Positions 16,864 through 25,188 of a DNA stretch of 60,538 nt are shown here, in pieces. How positions within the stretch are numbered: the stretch's first letter is position 1; each line of letters opens with the position of its first letter. Origin of the DNA: Caballeronia turbans (lineage in GTDB: Bacteria; Pseudomonadota; Gammaproteobacteria; Burkholderiales; Burkholderiaceae); contig FCOD02000035.1 of assembly GCA_001544655.2 (NCBI GenBank), positions 1 through 60,538 of the forward strand, in the 5' to 3' direction. The notes below the pieces were generated by a model. That model did not search any database. It had not been told where the DNA came from and worked only from the letters and a program-made list of their open reading frames with translations. The position numbers and the translations under genes were made by a program.

Positions 16864-16886
16864 AAGCTGCGCGCCATGCGCAGCTT
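16864..16886. terminator. Hairpin between convergent genes
   Basis: Perfect 9-bp arms AAGCTGCGC/GCGCAGCTT (16864-16872 and 16878-16886) enclose GCCAT between two convergent stops. There is no long T-run on either strand, but the position fits a bidirectional terminator. Confidence 0.55.
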
Positions 16887-16899
16887 CGTCATCCGCAAG

Positions 16900-17538
16900 T
16901 CAATGCTGCACGAGCGCGACGCGTCGGTCCACTTCATGGTAGTCGTCCGCACGCGCCGCGCCGAACGCCAGCGCGAAGCCCGACGCCTGCCGCCCCACGG
17001 TGCGGAGTTGCTCGACGACCTTCGGATCGGAGCAAGTATCTGCGGATTCGAAACGCGTCTCCAGCGTGTTGATCGTTGCGCCGAAAGGCGTCGGCCAGCC
17101 GCGCAACGCGTGCACGATCGAGCGCAGCGACGTGAGCACCGTGCCCGCCGCCTGCCATCCATACGCCGTGACGATACTGCCGACCGCGCGTCCGTCGAGA
17201 TAGGGGCGCTCGTCGAGCCGTAGCTCCTCCAGCGTATCGAGCGCATTCTTGACGAGGCCCGAGATGCCGCCGTGATAGCCGGGCGTCGCGATGATGAGCG
17301 CATCCGCCGCGCGCACGGCCTCGATGAGTTCGTGTTGCTCATCGGTGAGTTCGCGCGATTCCGGTGCGTAGTGCGGCAGGCTATGTAAAAACGCGCCGCC
17401 GAAGAGTTGCACGCTCGCGCCGCTCTCCTGCGCACCGCGCAATGCGAACGCGAGTGCCCGTTCGGTCGATGATTGAGGCCGCGTCGTGCCGCCGATGCCG
17501 ACCACCCGTGGACCGCGCGATGAATTGAATCGAGACAA
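16900..17538 (-). CDS. NADPH-dependent FMN reductase family protein (TTG start)
   Basis: A 212-residue flavodoxin-like reductase. VVGIGGTTRPQSSTERALAF binds the FMN phosphate, and ATPGYHGGISGLVKNALDTL is the conserved flavin-ring loop. It reduces free FMN, quinones or related electron acceptors with NADPH. The start TTG at 17538 lies eight bases after GGAG (17547-17550 on the + strand) and gives the normal short N terminus; no ATG fits. It is divergent from a nitroreductase across a 380-bp spacer, so the two flavin enzymes may respond to the same stress. Confidence 0.87.
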   Translation of the reverse strand: MSRFNSSRGPRVVGIGGTTRPQSSTERALAFALRGAQESGASVQLFGGAFLHSLPHYAPESRELTDEQHELIEAVRAADALIIATPGYHGGISGLVKNALDTLEELRLDERPYLDGRAVGSIVTAYGWQAAGTVLTSLRSIVHALRGWPTPFGATINTLETRFESADTCSDPKVVEQLRTVGRQASGFALAFGAARADDYHEVDRRVALVQH

Positions 17539-17918
17539 GATCGATACTCCGTGAAAATGGGCTGTCAGAAGAATGTGCCGTTCGGTAACGCCGCGCGGTG
17601 CGAGGCCATGGCGCGGATGTTGCGCCGGTGACGGTCGAGCGCGAGTTCGTCGATGGGCACTTTCGAGCGCGCCGAAGTGTCGAGCGTGTGAGTCGTGGAC
17701 ATGAAGCACTTCGTGCGAAGAAAAGAAGCCTATCTTCGCCGCGCGTGCATTCGTGACGAACCGATCATTTCAGCGATGCTTTTGAATGAATCGATGCTTT
17801 GAATAGCTGTGTATGTGCAAAGCCCATTCATTTGCTTAGCAAGGTAAATTGGTTTGTGCCCGGGAACATCGCGCATATGATTTCGCGTTGCAAGACTTCA
17901 TGTTCATCCGAATCATTC
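17539..17918. other. Divergent intergenic region with a tandem direct repeat
   Basis: This 380-bp spacer lies between the FMN reductase and nitroreductase genes. I see no convincing gene in it; open frames that extend the two flanking genes are non-conserved. It contains the near-identical direct repeats CGATGCTTTTGAAT (17774-17787) and CGATGCTTTGAAT (17792-17804), 18 bp apart, and the small palindrome TTGC-TTA-GCAA near 17832. These are candidate regulator sites for the nitroreductase promoter. Confidence 0.45.
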
Positions 17919-18512
17919 ATGACACATCGACCTGCTCCGACCGATATCGCCATTCATCCGCTCATCGCGGGACGATGGAGCCCGCGCGCTTATGCGGATC
18001 GCGCGGTCGCGCATGCGCAGGTGGTCGCGTTGCTGGAAGCGGCGCGCTGGGCGCCGTCGGCTTATAACGTGCAGCCCTGGCGCTTCGTCGTGTTCGAGAA
18101 GGCGCACGATCCCGACGCCTTCGCGCGCGCATTCGCATTGCTCGTGCCGTTCAATCAGTCATGGAATGCGAATGCGCAAGTGTTGATCGCGGTGCTCGCG
18201 GACACACTGAATGCGAAGGGCGAAGTCAACGTGAGCGCAGCCTACGATGCGGGCGCCGCCGCGATGGCGCTGCTGCTCCAGGCGCACGCGCAAGGACTCG
18301 CCGCCCACGCGATGGGCGGATTCGATGCAAGCGGCCTCAAAGAGGCGTTCGCGATTCCGGAGCGATTCACGCCGCTCTCCGTGATTTCCGTTGCGCATCA
18401 CGGCGACGCTCGCGCGCTGCCTGCGTCGCTGGCCGAGCGTGAGCGCGCGCCGCGTGCGCGCCTGTCGCTCGAAGATATCGCGCAATTCGGCGGGTGGCGC
18501 GATCCGCGTTGA
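17919..18512 (+). CDS. Nitroreductase family protein
   Basis: The 197-residue FMN-dependent protein begins with the family motif RWSPRAYADRAV and continues AARWAPSAYNVQPWRFVVFE, which binds FMN; the C-terminal half has AMALLLQAHAQGLAAHAMGG. Members reduce nitro-aromatics, quinones or enones with NAD(P)H. The ATG at 17919 gives the family N terminus; the frame is open to 17799 but the extra part is unlike the family. No clear ribosome-binding site is seen before it. Confidence 0.88.
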   Translation: MTHRPAPTDIAIHPLIAGRWSPRAYADRAVAHAQVVALLEAARWAPSAYNVQPWRFVVFEKAHDPDAFARAFALLVPFNQSWNANAQVLIAVLADTLNAKGEVNVSAAYDAGAAAMALLLQAHAQGLAAHAMGGFDASGLKEAFAIPERFTPLSVISVAHHGDARALPASLAERERAPRARLSLEDIAQFGGWRDPR

Positions 18513-18525
18513 TCGGCTATCGGAA

Positions 18526-20712
18526 TTACTTCGTCACACGCATCGATAGACCGTTCAGCAGCCGTTGCAGATCGTCGATGTTGAAAGGCTTCGCGAGGAT
18601 CGCAAAGCCCGTGCGGCGCGCCTCGTCGAGTTGATCGGCGTAGCCCGTCATCAGCGTGACCGGCTGCGTCGGGCGCGTCGCCTTGATCCATTCCGCGAGC
18701 CTGATGCCGTCGTAGTTGCCGGGCATCTGGATGTCCGAGAGCACGAGATCGAACGCGTTGCCCGCTTCGAGCATCTGCTTCGCGGCATCGCCCGAAGCTG
18801 CGTGGCGCGCCTGCCAGCCGAGCACGTCGAGCACTGCGCACAGGCCCGCCGCGACTTCCTCGTTGTCTTCCACGAGGAGCACGGTCGACGAAAGCGCAGT
18901 GTGTTCGATCGCCTCGACGTGCGGCGCGTCTGCAAGCGCTTCGGCTTCTCCGGTCCAGTGCGGCAGATAGATGTCGATGGTCGTCCCGAAGCCCCATGCC
19001 GAGTTCACGCGCGCGGTGCCGCCCGCCTGCTCCGTCATCGCCAGCACTTGCGCGAGGCCGAGCCCCGTGCCGGCGCCTGCGCCCTTGGTCGTGAAAAGCG
19101 GCTCGAACGCCTGCCTCGCGACATCGGGCCGCATGCCGATGCCGCTGTCCCTGCACGAGATCACGACATATTCGCCCGCGCCGAGGCCGTCGTGCGTGTC
19201 CGCGTAGCGCACGTTGCTGCAATCGATCCGGAAGTCGCCGCCATTGGGCATCGCGTCTTTCGCGTTTACGGCGATGTTGATGAGCGCCGATGTCAGCTCC
19301 GTCGCATCGACGCGCACGGGCCACGTCGTATCCGGCGCGCGCGTGCCGAACGTCACCTTGTCGCCCACCGACGCGCGCACGAGCGGCTCCAGTTCCGCCA
19401 TCCATCGGTCGAGCCGTATGACCTGCATCTGCAACGGCTGACGGCGCGCGACGCTCAGCAGTCGGCGCGCGAGCGACTGCGCATTGGTCGCTGCGCGCTC
19501 GACCGCGGTGACTTCTTTCTCGAGGCCATTGAAGCCCTTGCGCCGCGCCATCTCCATGTTGGCCGTGACGACCATCAACAGGTTATTGAAATCGTGCGCG
19601 ACGCTCGCGACCAGATTGCCGAGCGCGCCCATGCGCTGCAAACGGCGCGTCGCGGCGATGGCCGAGCGGCGCAGCGAGAGCTCGCCGCGCCAGTTGTGCC
19701 ACGCCGCTTCTTCGGCCTTCAGGCGGCGCAGCGAAAAGCCGATCAGCAGCCACAGCGCAATGCACGGTATCAGCGCGATCGACGCAATCGATACATCTCG
19801 CCGCCACCATGCGAGGCGTATGTCGCGGATGGCGAAGCCCGCGGCGGCATAGACCGGATAGTCGCCGACGCGCCGCCAGGCGGCGAGCTTCTCGTCGTTG
19901 TCGAGCGGCGACAGGTAACGCATGAGGCCCGTGGACTTGCCTTGCGCGAATGCGTCGGCGAGCACGAGATGGCGATCGGGTGGATTCCGCACGGACGGCG
20001 GCGGATAACGCGCGAGCACGGCGCCGTCGGCGCGATGCAGCGCGAGCGTGAGCGCGGAATCGCTCGTGGCGAGCTCGCGATAGAAGCCGATCAGATAATC
20101 GCGCCGCACCGCGATCGAGATCTCGCCGAGAAAGCGCCCGTCCTTCGCAAAGCGCGCGCTCAGCGTATCGATGATGTCGGTGTTCTTCACGCGCCCGCGC
20201 TCGGGCATGGAGACATGGAACGTCGCGCGCGAGTCGCGCGTTGCGATGAAATCGGCACGATCGCCGATGGACACATTGGGCGCCGGAAAAAGGCGGCTGC
20301 TGAGAACGAGCCTGCCGCGACTGTCGAGCACGGACAGCGCGGCGATCTGCGCGTGGCTCTGTGCGAGACGGGCGAGCTTGTCGTGCAGTTCGGACTCGCT
20401 GCGTGCGATGAAGTCCTCGTCGCCACTGCCGAGCATGTCTTCGATGCGTGAAATCAGCTCGCGGTTGATGCTGAAAACGGTGTTCGCTTTTTCGTCGATG
20501 ACGCGCGCCAGCCGTTCGAGCGACTGGCCCGTTTCGCTGAGCGCGCGTTCATACGTGTAGTAACCGTACAGACAGAAAAACGCGAGCGGGATGACGATCG
20601 ACGCGACGAGCGCAGCGAAGAGCCGCCTGCGCGCCGCGCGAAAGTCGAGCGGAGGAAGCGAAGGCAAGACCTCTGCCGTGCCGAGTCCGGGGTGGTCTTC
20701 TGATTCGTTCAT
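18526..20712 (-). CDS. Hybrid sensor histidine kinase with C-terminal receiver
   Basis: A 728-residue membrane kinase. Domains: TM1 (31-53); a periplasmic Cache-like sensor (about 60-290) with DRADFIATRDSR and GRVKNTDIIDTLSAR; TM2 (about 306-328); HisKA with His373 in SVAHDFNNLL; an HATPase with N-box Asn483 and glycine boxes DSGIGM and GTGLGL; and a REC domain with phospho-acceptor Asp660 (LVLSDIQMPG) and Lys708. The ATG at 20712 gives a normal short cytoplasmic tail; the open frame to 21486 is antisense to the next genes. No separate response regulator or HPt lies nearby, so its output is unknown. A Cache sensor suggests a small extracellular ligand. Confidence 0.92.
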   Translation of the reverse strand: MNESEDHPGLGTAEVLPSLPPLDFRAARRRLFAALVASIVIPLAFFCLYGYYTYERALSETGQSLERLARVIDEKANTVFSINRELISRIEDMLGSGDEDFIARSESELHDKLARLAQSHAQIAALSVLDSRGRLVLSSRLFPAPNVSIGDRADFIATRDSRATFHVSMPERGRVKNTDIIDTLSARFAKDGRFLGEISIAVRRDYLIGFYRELATSDSALTLALHRADGAVLARYPPPSVRNPPDRHLVLADAFAQGKSTGLMRYLSPLDNDEKLAAWRRVGDYPVYAAAGFAIRDIRLAWWRRDVSIASIALIPCIALWLLIGFSLRRLKAEEAAWHNWRGELSLRRSAIAATRRLQRMGALGNLVASVAHDFNNLLMVVTANMEMARRKGFNGLEKEVTAVERAATNAQSLARRLLSVARRQPLQMQVIRLDRWMAELEPLVRASVGDKVTFGTRAPDTTWPVRVDATELTSALINIAVNAKDAMPNGGDFRIDCSNVRYADTHDGLGAGEYVVISCRDSGIGMRPDVARQAFEPLFTTKGAGAGTGLGLAQVLAMTEQAGGTARVNSAWGFGTTIDIYLPHWTGEAEALADAPHVEAIEHTALSSTVLLVEDNEEVAAGLCAVLDVLGWQARHAASGDAAKQMLEAGNAFDLVLSDIQMPGNYDGIRLAEWIKATRPTQPVTLMTGYADQLDEARRTGFAILAKPFNIDDLQRLLNGLSMRVTK

Positions 20713-20874
20713 GACGCTGTGTGAGACGTGCGCGAGCGCCGGCGCGGACGTCGTCGGACGGATGCAGGATGCCCTTTTCGATGGTAGCACGCACGTCCGC
20801 GAGCGCCGCGCACGGTCGTGCGCCGGGCGAAGCCGGATCGGGCCGAAGTTGCGCTGTGGTATAAGCACGCATGC

Positions 20875-20895
20875 GCGCGCCGGCTTGCGGCGCGC
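20875..20895 (+). promoter_or_regulatory. GC-rich hairpin in the leader of the RHH-chorismatase operon
   Basis: Perfect 8-bp arms GCGCGCCG/CGGCGCGC (20875-20882 and 20888-20895) lie just after a TATAAG-like -10 (about 20859) and 13 bp before the AGGAG of the next gene. It would sit at the very 5' end of the transcript and may protect it or affect translation. Confidence 0.4.
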
Positions 20896-20918
20896 ACCGA
20901 ACGTAACAGGAGCATGCA

Positions 20919-21182
20919 GTGAGAAGGACCGCCGAAAACAAGCTGAAGGTGGTCGCAGTGCGGGTCGATCCACAATTCGAGCAACGGCTGCGACTCTTGG
21001 CGGAAGTAACGGGGCGCAAGCAATCGTTCTTCCTCCAGCAGATGATCGAGAACGGCATCGGCGCCATGGAAGAGACCTGGCTGCCGCCCGCCGTCCTCGA
21101 ACAGGTGAGAAGCGGCGCATTGCCGCCGCTGCAGGATCGCGTCGCGACCGCGGACCTGTTCGGCGATCAGGCCGATGAATAG
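20919..21182 (+). CDS. Ribbon-helix-helix DNA-binding protein (antitoxin-like), GTG start
   Basis: The 87-residue protein opens with a basic strand and helix pattern of the RHH/CopG-Arc fold (KVVAVRVDPQFEQRLRLLAE, then VTGRKQSFFLQQMIENGI), like StbD/RelB-type antitoxins. The tail is acidic (ADLFGDQADE). The GTG at 20919 follows AGGAG at good spacing; a nearby ATG at 20914 is followed at once by a stop. No toxin gene follows: 14 bp downstream is a chorismatase in the same operon. It may therefore be an autoregulator of that operon, not a toxin-antitoxin member. The fold is fairly sure; the role is inferred. Confidence 0.75.
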   Translation: MRRTAENKLKVVAVRVDPQFEQRLRLLAEVTGRKQSFFLQQMIENGIGAMEETWLPPAVLEQVRSGALPPLQDRVATADLFGDQADE

Positions 21183-21196
21183 TCCATGAGTAAGCG

Positions 21197-22183
21197 ATGA
21201 GCGCGACGATCGAGTGCCGCTTCATTACGCCCGAGGCGACATGCGGCAACGAGGTGCTGGCGCGCATCGTTTTCGGCGAAGCGAGCGGCCGGCCGTGCAT
21301 CGAAAACGGCGTGCCCACGCTGCGCCTCGCAATGTGCGACGACGCCCGTGACGGCTTCGCCGAAATCTGGACGAGCGCCGGACCGATCCGCAGCGCAAGC
21401 ATCAACGATCTCGTCTTCGCGCACAACGACGAGTTCCTGTTTTGCGCGGGTTTCCTCCCCGTTTCCGACCGATACACCGACGCCACGCGCGAGACCTATG
21501 GCGATGCGTTCGCGCTCGTCGGCGAACTGAACTTCCCGAAGATCTTCCGCATGTGGAACTTCATTCCGCACATCAACGGGGCGAATCGGGAAGGGCTCGA
21601 GGTGTATCGCGATTTTTGCCGCGGGCGTGCCGTGGCCTTCGAGCAGGACTATGCGAATGCGTCGGGCATGCCGGCGGCGACGGGCATCGGCACATGGGGC
21701 GATGGCGTCGGTTTCTATTTTCTGGCGTGCCGCGAAAGTCCGATTCGGCATATCGAGAACTCACGCCAGACGCCCGCGTATGAGTATCCGCAACGTTACG
21801 GCCCCAAGTCGCCGAGCTTCGCCCGGGCCACGCAATTGCGCGACACGCTCTTCGTATCCGGCACGGCCAGCATTCTCGGCCACGAGACCGTGCACGTGGG
21901 CGATCTCGAGAAGCAGTGGAGCGTCGCGACCGGCAACATCGCGCACCTGATCGGCGGGGAGAGTCTGGAAAAGCAGGGTGTGCATAACGGTTATACGTTG
22001 CGCGATCTCGACCAGATCAAGGTGTACTACCGGCATCCTGCGGATTTGCCGCGCGTGATGAAGCTGGCGCAGACTGCGTTTCATCCCGATGCGAGCGTGC
22101 GTTATCTGAACGTCGACATTTGCCGCGCCGATCTGCTCGTCGAGATCGAGGGGATCGCGTCACATCGGCATCGCTCAGACTGA
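21197..22183 (+). CDS. Chorismatase (FkbO/Hyg5/XanB2 family)
   Basis: A 328-residue enzyme of the family that hydrolyses chorismate to dihydroxycyclohexadiene-carboxylate, 3-hydroxybenzoate, or 3- plus 4-hydroxybenzoate with pyruvate. Family markers seen: RIVFGEASGRP near the N terminus, RMWNFIPHINGAN (119-130) with YRDFCRGRAVAF (137-148), and FVSGTASILGHETVHVGDLE (about 220-239). Many such proteins are mis-annotated as pteridine-dependent oxygenases. No polyketide or xanthomonadin-type genes surround it, so the product may feed ubiquinone or act as a diffusible aromatic acid. The subtype cannot be decided here. It is coupled to the RHH gene, and its stop overlaps the convergent LysR stop by 9 bp. 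Confidence 0.85.
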   Translation: MSATIECRFITPEATCGNEVLARIVFGEASGRPCIENGVPTLRLAMCDDARDGFAEIWTSAGPIRSASINDLVFAHNDEFLFCAGFLPVSDRYTDATRETYGDAFALVGELNFPKIFRMWNFIPHINGANREGLEVYRDFCRGRAVAFEQDYANASGMPAATGIGTWGDGVGFYFLACRESPIRHIENSRQTPAYEYPQRYGPKSPSFARATQLRDTLFVSGTASILGHETVHVGDLEKQWSVATGNIAHLIGGESLEKQGVHNGYTLRDLDQIKVYYRHPADLPRVMKLAQTAFHPDASVRYLNVDICRADLLVEIEGIASHRHRSD

Positions 22184-23044
22184 CGCCGATTGCCGCAGGG
22201 TTTTCACGAGCAGGCTGTGCAGGCTGTCGACGGCCTTCGAGCCACGCGAATCGCGGCTGCGATACACCGCGACTTCCATCGGTTCGAGCGGCCCCAGACC
22301 TTCTTCACGGCCCAGTATCCGCAGATGTTCCGGCGCGCTGCATTGCGTCAGCGCCGCCACGGCCAGGCCGCTTTCGACGGCGGCGATCTGCCCGGCGAGA
22401 CTCGAACTGTTGTAGACCACCTTGTATCGGCGCCCCTGTTGCGCAAGCGAATGAATCGCGCTGCGCCGCGCGAGGCTCGTGCTCTCGTAGACGGCAATCG
22501 GCATTGGATCGCGCCGCCATAACTCGAACTGCGCGGCGCCGACCCAGACCATCGGCTCATGAAAGAGCGACGTGCCGCGCCGGCCATGATCGCGCGACAC
22601 GAGTGCAAGATCGAGCTCGCCATGGGCGATACGCGGAATGAGCGAAGTCGATTGCTCGCAGATCAGCTCGATTTCGACGCCGCTGTGCCGCGGCGCAAAG
22701 CGTTTGAGCACGGGCGTCAGATACTTTGCGGCGTAGTCGTCGGGTACGCCGAGCCGCACGCGGCCGGTGAGTTGCTCGCCCTGAAGCGCGACCTGAGCTT
22801 CGGCGTGCAAATCGAGGATGCGGCGCGCATAACCGAGCAGCGTCTGCCCGTCGTGAGTCAGTGCGAGCGTGCGCGAGCCGCGCTCGACGAGTCGCAGCCC
22901 CAGCGCGTTTTCGAGCTTCTTCAACTGCATGCTCACCGCCGATTGCGAGCGGTGCACTTCACTGGCCGCGCTCGACAGCGACCCCGCGTCGACGACGGCG
23001 ACGAAGCATTTAAGCCAGTCGGTTTGCAGATCGTGGTGTTTCAT
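22175..23044 (-). CDS. LysR family transcriptional regulator
   Basis: A 289-residue LysR with winged helix-turn-helix (WLKCFVAVVDAGSLSSAASE; HRSQSAVSMQLKKLENALGL) and a full effector domain. The ATG at 23044 is chosen for a normal 8-residue lead-in; the frame is open to 23167 without conservation. It is divergent from the EamA exporter, the most likely target. The spacer contains an AAGTTCGAATT palindrome near 23080. Its 3' end overlaps the chorismatase 3' end by 9 bp. Confidence 0.9.
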   Translation of the reverse strand: MKHHDLQTDWLKCFVAVVDAGSLSSAASEVHRSQSAVSMQLKKLENALGLRLVERGSRTLALTHDGQTLLGYARRILDLHAEAQVALQGEQLTGRVRLGVPDDYAAKYLTPVLKRFAPRHSGVEIELICEQSTSLIPRIAHGELDLALVSRDHGRRGTSLFHEPMVWVGAAQFELWRRDPMPIAVYESTSLARRSAIHSLAQQGRRYKVVYNSSSLAGQIAAVESGLAVAALTQCSAPEHLRILGREEGLGPLEPMEVAVYRSRDSRGSKAVDSLHSLLVKTLRQSASV

Positions 23045-23130
23045 CGTGTTCAGGCGGCTTTCGAAAATCGAATGGATTAAGTTCGAATTATGCGCTTTTC
23101 GTTCGTTCCGTCGCGGCACACACTGCGGGC

Positions 23131-24057
23131 ATGGACACGAATTCATCATCTCATCGGGCGGCGGCACGCATCGTTGCGCGCGGCGAAGGAGGCCGTGCAG
23201 CAGGCGCGTGGCCGTTTCTGGCCGGCTGCGCGCTGCTCGGCACGATCGGCGTTTTCTTGCACGAGGCCAGGGCTGATCCGCTGACCGCGACGTGGTTTCG
23301 CTGCGCGTTCGGACTCGTCTGCATGAGCGCGTGGGTGATTCTGCGCGGGCAAGCGCGCTTTCTGCTTCTCACGCGGGCGAACGGACCGTGGGTGCTGAGT
23401 GCCAGCGCGTTGATGGTGCTGAGCTGGGCCTTGTTCTTCGGCGCGGTCGAGCGAATATCGGCGGGCGTCGCGATCGTGCTGTTCCATGTCCAGCCGATGT
23501 GGGTGCTGATGTTCGCCTCGTTATGGCTGAAAGAAGCGATCGGCGGGCAGCGCGTCGTCGCGGTGTCGGTTGCGATGTGCGGGCTGGTGCTGGCGACGGG
23601 CATCGTCGAGCACACGGCGGGCGGCGCGCTTCAGCCGCAATACTGGATGGGCGTTGCTGCGTGTCTGGCGGGCTCGCTGTGCATGGCGTGCGTGACCATC
23701 ATCGCCACACGCCTGCGCGATATGCCCGCCGGCATTCTTGCGTGGTGGCAGTGCGCCGTCGGCACGACCCTGCTGTGGCTCTGGCCGATGCAGCATGGCT
23801 GGCCCGCGTGGGGCATGTCGTGGGCGTGGCTGGCGGGCCTTGGGCTGATTCATACGGGTCTCGCGTATACGCTGATGTATATCGGCATGGCGCGGCTTCA
23901 TACGGCGCGTATCGCCGTGTTTCAGTTCGTTTATCCGGCGCTTGCCATCGTCATCGACTGGCTGGTTCTCGATCAGCGTTTGAGCGGCGTGCAGATCGCG
24001 GGCATCGCGTTGATGTCGGCGGCGATCTGGTTTGCGGAGCGCGGGCGGCGTGGGTGA
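23131..24057 (+). CDS. EamA/DMT family permease
   Basis: The 308-residue inner-membrane protein has ten hydrophobic segments arranged as two EamA repeats (first about 25-155, second about 170-300), with RCAFGLVCMS and the end of repeat one near LFHVQPMWVLMFASLWLKE. Members of the drug/metabolite transporter superfamily usually export amino acids or other small metabolites. It is divergent from a LysR, a frequent pairing for such exporters. The substrate is unknown. Confidence 0.9.
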   Translation: MDTNSSSHRAAARIVARGEGGRAAGAWPFLAGCALLGTIGVFLHEARADPLTATWFRCAFGLVCMSAWVILRGQARFLLLTRANGPWVLSASALMVLSWALFFGAVERISAGVAIVLFHVQPMWVLMFASLWLKEAIGGQRVVAVSVAMCGLVLATGIVEHTAGGALQPQYWMGVAACLAGSLCMACVTIIATRLRDMPAGILAWWQCAVGTTLLWLWPMQHGWPAWGMSWAWLAGLGLIHTGLAYTLMYIGMARLHTARIAVFQFVYPALAIVIDWLVLDQRLSGVQIAGIALMSAAIWFAERGRRG

Positions 24058-24144
24058 CGCAGCGGTGACCGGTGTGCGATGTTCAGGGAGATCATCCGGC
24101 CTGCTCCCGAGCTTTTTGGCGGCGACTGACCGCGCACGCTTCGT

Positions 24145-25065
24145 TCAATGCGTGCCTGGAAGAAGCCCCCCGCGTCCCGCCTTCCGCGATCGCTCCAGCA
24201 TGAACTCGATGAACGCCAGCGTCGCGCGCGTGTGATGCCGGTTCGGCATATACAGCATGTACATGTGCGTGCCGAAAATGCTGAGCCGCCATTCATCGAG
24301 CGCCGTCACGACCTCGCCGCGCCGCATGTCTTCCGCCACGACGTAATCCGGCACGATCCCGACGCCCAGGCCCGCGAGAATCGCATCGCGCAGGAACAGA
24401 AAGTTCTCCGAGATCAGGCTCGGCTCCAGCAGCACTTCGTGACGCTCGTCGTCGAGATAGGCGGCGACGCGCGTCTGTTTGCCGACGACCGTCGCGGTAA
24501 TCACCGGCGCGACGCCCAAGTCTTCGAAGCGCGTCGGCATGCCGTGCGCATCCGCATAAGCGGACGATGCGCACGCGACGTACCGCACCGGCCCCATGTC
24601 GCGCGCGACGAGACTCGGCGGGGGCTCCGGCATCACGCGCACGGCGATGTCGACTTCATCGCGCAACAGATCCTCCACGCGATTCTCGAACATCACATCG
24701 AGCACGATATCCGGATACTCGCGCTTGAACGCGATCAGCCATTCCGACATCACGAGCTGCCCATAACCGCTCGGCACCGACAGGCGCACGCGTCCCTGCA
24801 ATCTCTGCCCGAGCATCGACACCGATTCCTGCGCCGCGAGCAGCGCATTCCGGATCGACCTGCCATGCTCATACAACTCGAGGCCGAGTTCGGTCGGCTC
24901 CACACGGCGCGTGGTGCGCCGCACGAGCTGCAAGCCGACCGACTTTTCGAGCTGATTCAGGTGATAGCTGACATTGGCGCGGCTCATTTTCAGGCGCCGC
25001 GCCGCTTCGCTGAGATTGCCCGCATCGAGGATTTCGACCAGCAGCGTAAGTTCGTTGACGTCCAC
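24145..25065 (-). CDS. LysR family transcriptional regulator next to a beta-oxidation operon
   Basis: A 306-residue LysR with the helix-turn-helix TLLVEILDAGNLSEAARRLK and MSRANVSYHLNQLEKSVGLQ, and an effector domain of the CrgA/AaeR-like class. The GTG at 25065 is preferred; a TTG at 25083 would add six residues but sits inside a probable operator half-site (TTGTCAA on the + strand). Neither has a clear Shine-Dalgarno. It is divergent from the FadB/FadJ-like gene and likely controls that operon through the TTGTCAA/TGACA repeats at 25077-25124. Confidence 0.88.
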   Translation of the reverse strand: MDVNELTLLVEILDAGNLSEAARRLKMSRANVSYHLNQLEKSVGLQLVRRTTRRVEPTELGLELYEHGRSIRNALLAAQESVSMLGQRLQGRVRLSVPSGYGQLVMSEWLIAFKREYPDIVLDVMFENRVEDLLRDEVDIAVRVMPEPPPSLVARDMGPVRYVACASSAYADAHGMPTRFEDLGVAPVITATVVGKQTRVAAYLDDERHEVLLEPSLISENFLFLRDAILAGLGVGIVPDYVVAEDMRRGEVVTALDEWRLSIFGTHMYMLYMPNRHHTRATLAFIEFMLERSRKAGRGGLLPGTH

Positions 25066-25076
25066 GGCCCAAGCGA

Positions 25077-25124
25077 TTGTCAAAAGCGATTTGACAGTCT
25101 GTCAACCGTCGCTGTCATTGTCAA
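25077..25124. promoter_or_regulatory. Operator array (TTGTCAA repeats) between LysR and the beta-oxidation operon
   Basis: TTGTCAA at 25077-25083, the palindrome TTGACAG-T-CTGTCAA at 25091-25105, and TTGTCAA again at 25118-25124 lie about two helical turns apart. They occupy the divergent promoter region of the LysR and the FadB/FadJ-like gene and look like a LysR recognition and activation array. Confidence 0.55.
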
Positions 25125-25188
25125 GGAAGCTTGTCCCCGCGAGAATGCTCGACACAGTCGGCAAACATCGGAACAGGAGACACCAGCC

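Noticed and set aside
18526-21486. Kinase frame open as one 986-codon reading frame
   Set aside because: The extra upstream part lies antisense to the RHH and chorismatase genes, is unlike sensor kinases, and a good ATG at 20712 gives a normal membrane-anchored N terminus.
20919-22183. Toxin-antitoxin pair
   Set aside because: The first gene is antitoxin-like, but the second is a 328-residue chorismatase, far from any known toxin family.
24148-25188. Long in-frame extension upstream of the FadB/FadJ-like gene
   Set aside because: It is antisense to the LysR gene, full of Arg and His as expected for a high-GC shadow frame, and the crotonase domain begins at 25189.
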